DNA of 64,000 nucleotides from Lepidodermella squamata (Eukaryota > Gastrotricha). Each line of letters begins with the position of its first letter. Positions within the stretch are counted from its first letter, which is position 1. The stretch spans positions 1,426,001 to 1,490,000 of the forward strand of contig JBLDXI010000024.1 in the NCBI GenBank assembly GCA_047495785.1. The letters are read 5' to 3'. Positions 1 through 6,585 of this stretch are shown here, piece after piece. The notes beneath the pieces were generated by a model. It was not told the origin of the DNA, searched no databases, and was given only the letters and a program-made list of their open reading frames with translations. The position numbers and the translations under genes are program-made.

Positions 1-337
1 AGGCGCCTGAAGTGCCATGACGCTTAAGGGATTCGGTAAAACTAGGTCTAGCGCCCTCAGGTTGTTGCATATCACCTAATATTTTTTGGCCAGTAGATAA
101 TGCTTGTTGAAAAATAGACGGAGCAATTACTGGGAAGAAATTTCTGAAAAAGGCACCTAATATATTTCCTATTCCCTGACCCCTATAATGATATGGAAAT
201 TGAATTGTTGCCCCACGGAAATGGTCCAGGTTAGCACCCGCTCCAGCTCCATAGCCTGCTATCAGCGGGGAGGAGTGTTGGCGGAGAAAAAACTGCTGGT
301 ACTTGTCAACGTTTTGGTTAGAATAAGCTAGGGGCAT
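1..337 (-). CDS. pX-like minor capsid/core peptide of virus-like element (partial)
   Basis: The frame opens at an ATG (337-335) and runs off the left window edge with about 112 codons visible. After a short N-terminus it has a Gly/Ala-rich stretch (GYGAGAGAN) and then the motif RGQGIGNILGAFFRNFFPV. This matches the glycine/arginine plus hydrophobic helix of the adenovirus pX/pVI-like peptides found in adintoviruses and Maverick/Polinton elements. It lies 38 bp downstream of the penton-like gene on the same strand, so it fits a capsid gene block that continues beyond the window. Family assignment rests on motif recognition; the C-terminus is unseen. Confidence 0.6.
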   Translation of the reverse strand, partial: MPLAYSNQNVDKYQQFFLRQHSSPLIAGYGAGAGANLDHFRGATIQFPYHYRGQGIGNILGAFFRNFFPVIAPSIFQQALSTGQKILGDMQQPEGARPSFTESLKRHGTSGA

Positions 338-375
338 CTTCGGTAATATTAATAATTAGAACTCAGCCACTTATA

Positions 376-1596
376 TTAATATAAGGCTCCGGTTTTTCGG
401 CGAATATGAAGTAGCAATACAACTTTGCTACCATCCACAAAATCGATCAATGCCCCGTTATCGCGGCGGATTTGAACTTGAATTGAATCTATAAAATTGG
501 CTTTTAAAGGTAAATATAGGCCCGAGTTATAAATCACTGTAAAATGTGATGACAAGTCTGAATTTGCCGTAGCAGAAGCCATCGTAGAATAGGTTATCAT
601 TCGAAGGAGGCTAGCTTGGCAATCTCCAACAAAAACATCCGCTGCAACTGAGCAGTAAATGAACAGTGAGTTATTGCCATAATTCAACTGAATGTTGTAT
701 TGAGCTGTAGCACTTTCTTCATAGCATGCATAAATAAAGGCAGGCGGTAAATCATTATCTTTGGTGATTACTGTTTGCTCAGAAAAATCAAAGTGCTGTG
801 CTGAATTTACGCCTTCTTGATTTTCTACCGCCGCTGTCTCATTATTTGCATCCTCCTTAAGTTTTGGTCTGCTAGAAAGCCTAACAATCCCAACTGAGTT
901 GAATAAAATGTGTGGATTTTCACGAATTTGGTGGCTCATATTCCACGCATATGCCAAGGCATACGTTGACTTTATATCAAAAGTGGAAACTTCATTAAAT
1001 TCTGGCTCGTCATTTTTTGGGGCCTTGGGAAAAATGAAAACTCCAGACGGTGTATTCTGTTCTATTGGAGACACAAAACCTAAGAGGCCAGCAGAATCTG
1101 AAGGTATAAACATAGAATATGGCCATTTACAGGTAATTTTAGTTTTTTTGTTGACTGAATCATAATGAGCAAAAATAGAGCCATTACTACTTGAGATGGA
1201 TATTTTTTCATTAAAGTGATCGATTAGTTTGGTTATATTCGCAAAATATTCACCTCCGAAATTTACTTTGTTAATAAAGCCAGTTTCCCATGGATTGTTG
1301 AAACTTTTCATCCGATGTGGCAAAGAGCCAGGATTTGTTAAATAATTAGCAATAATGTCGTTTTTAAAAGATTTCAGCCAGTTACAATCAAGCACATAGA
1401 CTGTATGACGATCAATGCTACTCCACCTAACAGGAATTGTAGCCTCAAGTAGGGCTACTTCATAAGCACGGCAATCGGGTACGCAAATTGGGACAGGGAG
1501 AGCAACTTGATAATCCGACGGAGTATTCGCCGGATGTTGAGAATATGAGGCATTCGAGGGTAAATAAATAAAGAAGTCCTCCTGGATGCTAAGCAT
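376..1596 (-). CDS. Penton-like / minor capsid protein of virus-like element
   Basis: An intact 406-residue frame. The N-terminus has the signature FFIYLPSNASYS, then a Pro-rich segment and EVALLEATIPVRW. This is the pattern of the LPSN-type proteins next to F54H12.3-like integrases in invertebrate Maverick/adintovirus elements, usually interpreted as penton base or minor capsid. The rest is beta-rich with no membrane segment. Its start overlaps the stop of the upstream 67-residue gene by 8 bp, typical of compact viral coding. No stop or frameshift breaks it, so the copy looks young or maintained. The virion role is inferred from family context. Confidence 0.65.
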   Translation of the reverse strand: MLSIQEDFFIYLPSNASYSQHPANTPSDYQVALPVPICVPDCRAYEVALLEATIPVRWSSIDRHTVYVLDCNWLKSFKNDIIANYLTNPGSLPHRMKSFNNPWETGFINKVNFGGEYFANITKLIDHFNEKISISSSNGSIFAHYDSVNKKTKITCKWPYSMFIPSDSAGLLGFVSPIEQNTPSGVFIFPKAPKNDEPEFNEVSTFDIKSTYALAYAWNMSHQIRENPHILFNSVGIVRLSSRPKLKEDANNETAAVENQEGVNSAQHFDFSEQTVITKDNDLPPAFIYACYEESATAQYNIQLNYGNNSLFIYCSVAADVFVGDCQASLLRMITYSTMASATANSDLSSHFTVIYNSGLYLPLKANFIDSIQVQIRRDNGALIDFVDGSKVVLLLHIRRKTGALY

Positions 1597-1792
1597 TTGT
1601 TATGTTATCCTTATCTATCTTTTCTAAAGTAAGGATTGCGCTGTTGCCAAAAGGGGGGAGCTTAGTTTTGAATAAATAGTTTGAAATTTCTATAAGCCAA
1701 ACGGTTATTAGAAGGAAAAAAATGTAGGCCCCTACACGCACAGATGGCTTTTGTAGGAAAGCTAAGAGTGGAGTCGTAGGAACTCTATTCAT
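1589..1792 (-). CDS. Small single-pass membrane protein of virus-like element
   Basis: A 67-residue protein with one hydrophobic segment at about residues 19-41 between short polar ends. I recognise no family. It is wedged between the integrase and the penton-like gene: its ATG overlaps the integrase stop by 4 bp and its own stop overlaps the next start by 8 bp. That coupling supports a real gene of the element. A virion or host-membrane role is possible, but nothing in the sequence proves one. Confidence 0.5.
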   Translation of the reverse strand: MNRVPTTPLLAFLQKPSVRVGAYIFFLLITVWLIEISNYLFKTKLPPFGNSAILTLEKIDKDNITNA

Positions 1793-3000
1793 GAGGCCAA
1801 GGTTTTGATCTCGTTTGCATCAATCCAACTAGCGGCTTCAATCGGCCAGTTTTGCCATTTCACAAGAGCCTGTTTCTTGCCATTTATAGTGCGATGCTTC
1901 AGAACTTTTTCTATTAAATATGTTTCTTGCGGATGTGCTATCTGAAGCTGCCAATCGTAAAAACTACCTTGAATACGCTTATTCAGAGTATCACGGAGAT
2001 AATACTTGTCGGGGATGGTACAAGTATCTATGCGGTCGATAAAAAAATATTCTTCAGTAAAAATGAAATCTCCTTCTTTGTGAAATAAATCCTTTACACG
2101 ACTAATTCTAACACAATCACCGACAGAAAAAGTCGGTTTGTATAGTAAATTCTTGCGCTTTTCAAGCATCAATTGATCTCTTTTTCCAAAAACATTATTG
2201 TAAGCAACCAAATTTATAGGATCTTCTGGGGAAGCTAGCCATAATTCTAACGGGGCAACCCTAGTGCTGCGATTTTTCATTTGATTGTAAGACGCTAAGA
2301 AAAAAGGTAAGTAATCGATGTAACGCAGCGTATGATTTGCAATTTGATGCCTCGAAATAGTTCTACGAAGCCAACGGTTGAAAATTTCTATGGGTGAACA
2401 CTTGAACATGGAGGTTGTAGTGTAATAATAAACATTGAATTTTTTAAATATTTTTTTAGCTTCTTTGTTGATAAATTCTCCGCCAGAATCTGTAGTGAAA
2501 GAGCGGCAACGCAAATCAGGTGTTAGGCTGCTCAAAAAATTACTGATCTTCTCAGCAGTGTAATTTCCTTCTTTGTTAAGTAAGGGAATACAGAAAGCAT
2601 AACGCGTAAAACAGTCTTTGATTGTAAGTAAATAGCGGGTTCCATCATTATCTTGGCTTGAATCTTGAACTTCAAGAAGATCACCTAGAAAGAGGTCACT
2701 TCTAGCATAAACTTCATATTGCATGAATTGCTTCCGGTTTCTTACACTTAGTGGTTTATATAATGAATATGTTCGATCATGGCTCATAATCTCAGCTAGT
2801 TTTTTATGAGTAAGGGAATTTCTCAGCTCTAAGGGTAATGTAGCTTTAAGTGTTGAGTATAATCTGCGCAGGCCTTGAAATGATCCAACATGTTTCGGAT
2901 CATTATAGAAGCTCAAAACAAACGATTTCAAGTCTGACCTGTGGTTTATTTTAGCATCTCCTTCAGCTAGACGTCTCGCATTGTGTTTATTACGTGGCAT
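1789..3000 (-). CDS. DDE integrase with C-terminal chromodomain (Maverick/F54H12.3 type)
   Basis: An intact 403-residue integrase of the retroviral (rve) fold. The N-terminal region has the FYNDPKHVGSFQGLRRLY motif typical of Maverick and F54H12.3-like integrases. Candidate catalytic acids are D107 (GDLLEVQD), D171 (TTDSGGEF) and E205 (SPIEIFNRW), with the expected spacing for the last pair. Residues about 361-403 (YLIEKVLKHR ... KWQNWP ... SWI) form a chromodomain, which could steer insertion toward modified chromatin. It would join element ends to host DNA in the nucleus. All catalytic residues are present, so it could be active. Its stop overlaps the downstream membrane-protein ATG. Confidence 0.9.
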   Translation of the reverse strand: MPRNKHNARRLAEGDAKINHRSDLKSFVLSFYNDPKHVGSFQGLRRLYSTLKATLPLELRNSLTHKKLAEIMSHDRTYSLYKPLSVRNRKQFMQYEVYARSDLFLGDLLEVQDSSQDNDGTRYLLTIKDCFTRYAFCIPLLNKEGNYTAEKISNFLSSLTPDLRCRSFTTDSGGEFINKEAKKIFKKFNVYYYTTTSMFKCSPIEIFNRWLRRTISRHQIANHTLRYIDYLPFFLASYNQMKNRSTRVAPLELWLASPEDPINLVAYNNVFGKRDQLMLEKRKNLLYKPTFSVGDCVRISRVKDLFHKEGDFIFTEEYFFIDRIDTCTIPDKYYLRDTLNKRIQGSFYDWQLQIAHPQETYLIEKVLKHRTINGKKQALVKWQNWPIEAASWIDANEIKTLAS

Positions 3001-3003
3001 GAC

Positions 3004-3273
3004 CTAATTCTTCTTTATAGCTAATTTACGGCAAGTAGGGACAACCGAACAATTAGCCATGTGGCTAAATAAATCACCGTTTAAGTGGAATAATAAATCA
3101 TTTATATTATATAACATCCGCTCAGTAGACTCGACAAGTTGCCGCAGGTGAAGGAGTTCGGCTTGAGTATTGCGAACTTCCATAACAGCGAAAAAGCTGA
3201 TTAAAATGGTAACCAGGGATAGCAGCAATAGGATCGGTAAAACAGCACGCGGAATATCTGTTGTTTGATGCAT
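3004..3273 (-). CDS. Membrane/coiled-coil protein of virus-like element
   Basis: An 89-residue protein with an N-terminal hydrophobic segment (about residues 10-31), a leucine-rich amphipathic stretch (about 35-70) that could form a coiled coil, and two cysteines near the C-terminus. It ends 3 bp before the integrase start, suggesting one transcription unit. I recognise no family. The layout resembles a small type II membrane protein able to oligomerise. The function is unknown. Confidence 0.45.
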   Translation of the reverse strand: MHQTTDIPRAVLPILLLLSLVTILISFFAVMEVRNTQAELLHLRQLVESTERMLYNINDLLFHLNGDLFSHMANCSVVPTCRKLAIKKN

Positions 3274-3437
3274 AATAAATTACGAAGACTTTAAAAACGG
3301 GGAAATTTACCGATAGCCATATTTTTATTTCTGCTGCGAATTTTGAAAATTGATAGATAATGATGAAAGTAGAAATAATGATTTTAGCTTAAAAAAAGAC
3401 GGCACGCGATTAATCTTCCCTCATTCATTAAATCATT

Positions 3438-4217
3438 TTATTGTTGTTTGATATACAGAAAAAAAGGCGCCAATTTAACAAATGCTATTTTTATAAGAGA
3501 TAACGAAAAACAGCCGCTCATAATCATTTTTCCAGTGTGAAACAGTGTGGCAGATACATTTAACTTTGGTTCATTTTCATTAGTGCTGACTTTGGAGAAA
3601 ACACGTATACGCAACCCAGGAAAAAATTCTGGTTGGTAAACGCATATTTTAGGAAATTGAAAAGCTAGCAGGCTAAGATTGACAGTTTTATGTAAATCGT
3701 AGAACAATACTATATTAGTAATTATTGGGTCACGGATTATCAACCGTCGATTAACAATTTTTCTGAGTGTAGCTTGAAGAACTCCAAAAGCAGTAACACA
3801 ATTCGAGGCTGTTTTGGTACCACTACAAATTATAGCTCCGGATGAAAATAATAAAAACGTCGCGTTAAAAGCAGGTACTTTATAGAACAAAGCACTCGAC
3901 ATTTTTTTTGGGTTATATTTTGCACAAGGTAAAATTAGGGCTAGACTATCTAAATTAAATAGAAAATTTGACCTTGATTTAGCCATAATATTTGAAATAG
4001 AGTAATCAATATCATATTGTATATTATTTACTTCCATATTTAATGGTGGGGATTTCAATAGAAAAAAAGGTTCAGTGCTAGATTGTAGCTTTAAATCAAC
4101 AGGATAGGATATAGTCAAATTTATGATCGTGGTCGACTGTGATGCGGCTGATTGAAGGCTTGTAACATACTTGATTTCAGCTGTTTCTGTTTGAACTTTG
4201 CGATAGGTTGAGGGCAA
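3438..4217 (-). CDS. TATA-binding protein (TBP) homologue encoded by the virus-like element
   Basis: A 259-residue frame with the two-repeat saddle of TBP. Repeat 1 (about residues 73-157) has ISNI, CAKYNPKKM, LLFSSGAIICSGTKT. Repeat 2 (about 164-253) has ITNIV, YQPEFFPGL, TLFHTGKMIMSG. These match the conserved NAEYNPKRF, LIFSSGKMVCTGAK and YEPELFPGL blocks of eukaryotic TBP. Of the four phenylalanines that intercalate into the TATA box (yeast F99, F116, F190, F207), three have Phe here (F124, F199, F226) and one is Met (M106). About 70 novel residues precede the core, and a short insertion follows the second FPGL block. It lies on the same strand as the integrase and capsid genes. Expected role: recruiting host RNA polymerase II machinery to element promoters. 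Confidence 0.82.
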   Translation of the reverse strand: MPSTYRKVQTETAEIKYVTSLQSAASQSTTIINLTISYPVDLKLQSSTEPFFLLKSPPLNMEVNNIQYDIDYSISNIMAKSRSNFLFNLDSLALILPCAKYNPKKMSSALFYKVPAFNATFLLFSSGAIICSGTKTASNCVTAFGVLQATLRKIVNRRLIIRDPIITNIVLFYDLHKTVNLSLLAFQFPKICVYQPEFFPGLRIRVFSKVSTNENEPKLNVSATLFHTGKMIMSGCFSLSLIKIAFVKLAPFFLYIKQQ

Positions 4218-4576
4218 ATCATGACCAAAAAAGAGGCGACAGAATCTTGCTTTCGTGACTCATGATTGGTAATTGGAACAGCTGGTTTATTTTTCGCCTT
4301 GCATGGCGTTTTCGCCGATTTAGCAACTGATTTCTTCTCAGTACCTATGACTTTTTTCTGAATTTTATGTTTAGCATTGCGTTTCGGTTGATTACGAACC
4401 GCAGTTTTTGCTAATCTAGAGGCTGATGTTTGTTCAACAGGTTCCTTGGTAAACGTACTCGTATTCGGTTCATTCAGGTTTATTGGTACGAAATCATTGT
4501 TAGAAAAAAACAATGGAGAAGCCGGAGATGAATTGAAGAAAGCTTCCATAAATTCAGTAAGAAGAATAATATTCAA
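4121..4576 (-). CDS. Basic lysine-rich protein of virus-like element
   Basis: A 151-residue frame whose last 97 bp overlap the start of the TBP-like gene in another frame. Residues about 55-110 are very rich in Lys/Arg/Ala with few acidic residues, like DNA-binding tails or viral core proteins. I recognise no family. It could be a nucleic-acid-condensing core protein. Alternatively it supplies an N-terminal extension of the TBP-like protein through frameshifting or splicing, but I see no good splice pair. Confidence 0.4.
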   Translation of the reverse strand: MNIILLTEFMEAFFNSSPASPLFFSNNDFVPINLNEPNTSTFTKEPVEQTSASRLAKTAVRNQPKRNAKHKIQKKVIGTEKKSVAKSAKTPCKAKNKPAVPITNHESRKQDSVASFLVMICPQPIAKFKQKQLKSSMLQAFNQPHHSRPRS

Positions 4577-4717
4577 AGTTCTTGCGTTTGAAATGAAAAA
4601 TGATCGAATGACGGAAGCCGGCCGCGGTGATTGGTTGGAGTTGCTGAGCCCCAGAACCTTCTGATTAGGAATGAATAAATAACAAAGGCATTATATAAAT
4701 AAAATAAACTGACCAAA

Positions 4718-5524
4718 TTAGGTCGAAGAGCTGTTGTTGAAAGGTAAGACGGTAGCGACAGGTTGTAGTGCGATGGAGCGTTGCATGATGCCCGGCCATT
4801 TACTATTCGCACCTTCCTGCTGACCATTAAGAACATCGATGACTGATGCCCATGGAATTTTCTGAGCGTGTTGATAGGGTGGAGGTACGACGTTCTGCAT
4901 TTCTACTGAGACCCTACGACCTGCCCGAAGTAAAAGGTAGAATATGTGCCGCAGGTTTACGCTGACACCATTAAAGTTTTTTAACAAATCGTAAAATAAA
5001 TGTTGGATGTAGATATATCGGCCTTCGGTGTAGGTAGGGTGTGCCGTTAGGCCATACCAGAAACTTTCTTCCAGGCCAGACACAATAATAGGGTTAGGGC
5101 TATCGTCGAGGCAATCATCCAAAAGGTAATCACTTTCAGTAAAAATAATTGAGTGACAAATGGACGACCATAAATCATCCTGGCGAACAAGGAGCGTGGT
5201 AGTATCATTTAGGATGCTCTTCCATAAATCATGCCCAACGATGGAAGCACAGGTAGCTAAATTATATTCGGCAAAATGTTGAAAATTCGTGCCATCGTGG
5301 GTTGATGGGAAGAGACGAGCAACGGCTCTTTTGTAGCCGAGATAAACATGATCGATAGTAATATGTTGGCCTTTCGAGTTGGCAATCAAATCGAATATGG
5401 CGACTTCAGCGAATGTAATGCGTCCAGAGAGGGTATTTAGTGATATATTTAATGATTTCGGAGGAAAAAGTAAATCTTCTCGGTAGAAAATCGCTTCATA
5501 AGATTCATCATAGCCAATAATCAT
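4718..5524 (-). CDS. Unrecognised protein of virus-like element
   Basis: An intact 268-residue frame, the right-most gene seen on the element's minus strand. It is acidic in the middle (around DYLLDDCLDD), with aromatic-rich segments and no membrane span, Walker motif or zinc cluster. The C-terminal 50 residues are Pro/Gln/Asn-rich. I do not recognise the family. Its position upstream of the basic, TBP-like and integrase genes suggests an early or regulatory gene, but that is inference only. Confidence 0.45.
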   Translation of the reverse strand: MIIGYDESYEAIFYREDLLFPPKSLNISLNTLSGRITFAEVAIFDLIANSKGQHITIDHVYLGYKRAVARLFPSTHDGTNFQHFAEYNLATCASIVGHDLWKSILNDTTTLLVRQDDLWSSICHSIIFTESDYLLDDCLDDSPNPIIVSGLEESFWYGLTAHPTYTEGRYIYIQHLFYDLLKNFNGVSVNLRHIFYLLLRAGRRVSVEMQNVVPPPYQHAQKIPWASVIDVLNGQQEGANSKWPGIMQRSIALQPVATVLPFNNSSST

Positions 5525-5599
5525 AGCAACTTATTTGACCTTGCTATCCCTACCTTAATCTTTGCTTTTATTCGATTTTCCTTGAGTAAAAAAATGTTT

Positions 5600-5858
5600 C
5601 TTATATTTTTTAGATTACAGTTAAGTTGGATTGATAGGAGAAAGTAAAGTTTATTTACAAAACAAGTTAATGGACATATCAGGAAAGAAAGGAGTATTTA
5701 TAAATGCTAATGGCCAAAGTAAAAAATATTTATTATATTTTAGATTAAAGTTAAGGGGGATTGATAGGAGAAAGTAATGTTTATTTACAAAAAAGGTTAA
5801 TGGAAAGTAAGGTGTATTTATATAAGCTAATGGACAAAGCAGGAAAAAAGATGAGCTA
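5600..5858. repeat. Diverged 130-bp tandem duplication
   Basis: Two copies of a roughly 130-bp AT-rich unit. The block TTGATAGGAGAAAGTAA recurs at 5631 and 5761, followed in both by TTTATTTACAAAA and GTTAATGGA. It sits just outside the right-most gene of the virus-like element and could be subterminal to it. The rest of 5525-5977 shows no gene; apparent reading frames here are translations of the repeat. Confidence 0.75.
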
Positions 5859-5977
5859 GCTTGAGTTCTTAGATTACTGTATCTAATCAAGTATCTTTTT
5901 GGAAACTAAGAAAATTGATGGAAGCAGAAGACATGTAAGTTTGGTTCTTTTTTAAAAAATCTTGAATAAATTCTGTT

Positions 5978-6193
5978 ATGTTTAGTCGTGAACGCTTATA
6001 TCAAGCACTGCTAAGCATTGACCATCTGCAACGAGCAATGACAGCAGCTATAAACGAAATGTTGAACACACAATTGGAGGTTGAACAATTGATCAATGAT
6101 GCATCACGATTTATGATAGCAACTCGAGCAAGAGATCAGGCATGCAGCCTAGATTGTGGTGATTGGAATTGTAATTACTGTTACAAAGATTGA
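5978..6193 (+). CDS. Small unrecognised protein (possible)
   Basis: A 71-codon frame beginning with ATG. It has a helical, moderately polar N-terminal part (about residues 1-50) and a short Cys-rich tail (CSLDCGDWNCNYCYKD). It is opposite in strand to the virus-like genes and lies between their right end and ST1. The paired cysteines could bind a metal. No family is recognised and chance is not excluded. Confidence 0.25.
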   Translation: MFSRERLYQALLSIDHLQRAMTAAINEMLNTQLEVEQLINDASRFMIATRARDQACSLDCGDWNCNYCYKD

Positions 6194-6321
6194 AAAATTA
6201 AAAATAAATTATCATGTGTGCATTTTTTATATTACAAATTAATTCCCAGAAAGAATGCAAAAGCATGACTCATAATAGTTTTAGAAAAAAAGTATGCCCG
6301 CTGTATATTTTATCATAAACA

Positions 6322-6541
6322 TTGCGTACATTTATGGGGCAACGGATAAAACGCACTTATATATTTATGTGAAACGGTTATAGTAAAAATGACCGTAGTG
6401 CTATTACTGATACAACGCTCGTATATTTATGCCAAATGGCTATAGTAAAAATCGCCGTACTGCCATTACTGATCCCAAATTGCGTATATTTATACCAAAC
6501 GGCTATAGTAAAAATCGCCGTACTGCCATTACTGATCCAAA
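6322..6541. repeat. 62-bp tandem repeat array
   Basis: Three good copies and one degenerate copy of a 62-bp unit with the core GGCTATAGTAAAAATCGCCG. The TAGTAAAA core recurs at 6381, 6443 and 6505. The array abuts the start of ST1 (ATG at 6586). The two overlapping open frames across it are by-products of the repeat. Confidence 0.85.
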
Positions 6542-6585
6542 GTTCCCATCCTTACTACTATTACTGTCTCAGCCATCTACACCCC

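Larger units (their letters stand above)
1..5650 (-). mobile_element. Integrated Maverick/Polinton-adintovirus-like element (left side outside window)
   Basis: Eight frames on one strand with overlaps of 4, 8 and 97 bp and minimal spacers contrast with the intron-rich host genes around them. The integrase, penton-like and pX-like genes place it among Maverick/Polinton or adintovirus-like elements. The hexon, packaging ATPase, protease and DNA polymerase B expected for that group are not in the window and should lie to the left. I found no convincing terminal inverted repeat. The right end probably falls between the last gene (5524) and the repeats before 6.59 kb; 5650 is only a nominal limit. 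Confidence 0.75.

Noticed and set aside
899-1165. Plus-strand 88-codon frame inside the penton-like gene
   Set aside because: Shadow of the minus-strand coding sequence; no domain and no spacing consistent with the element genes.
4573-4836. 87-codon minus-strand frame between the orphan and the basic protein
   Set aside because: Mostly overlaps the 268-residue gene in another frame and has unlikely composition.
5651-5890. 79-codon frame with an apparent internal protein repeat
   Set aside because: The protein repeat simply reflects the 130-bp DNA duplication; no other sign of coding.
5600-6541. CRISPR array
   Set aside because: The units are contiguous tandem repeats without spacers, in a eukaryotic context.
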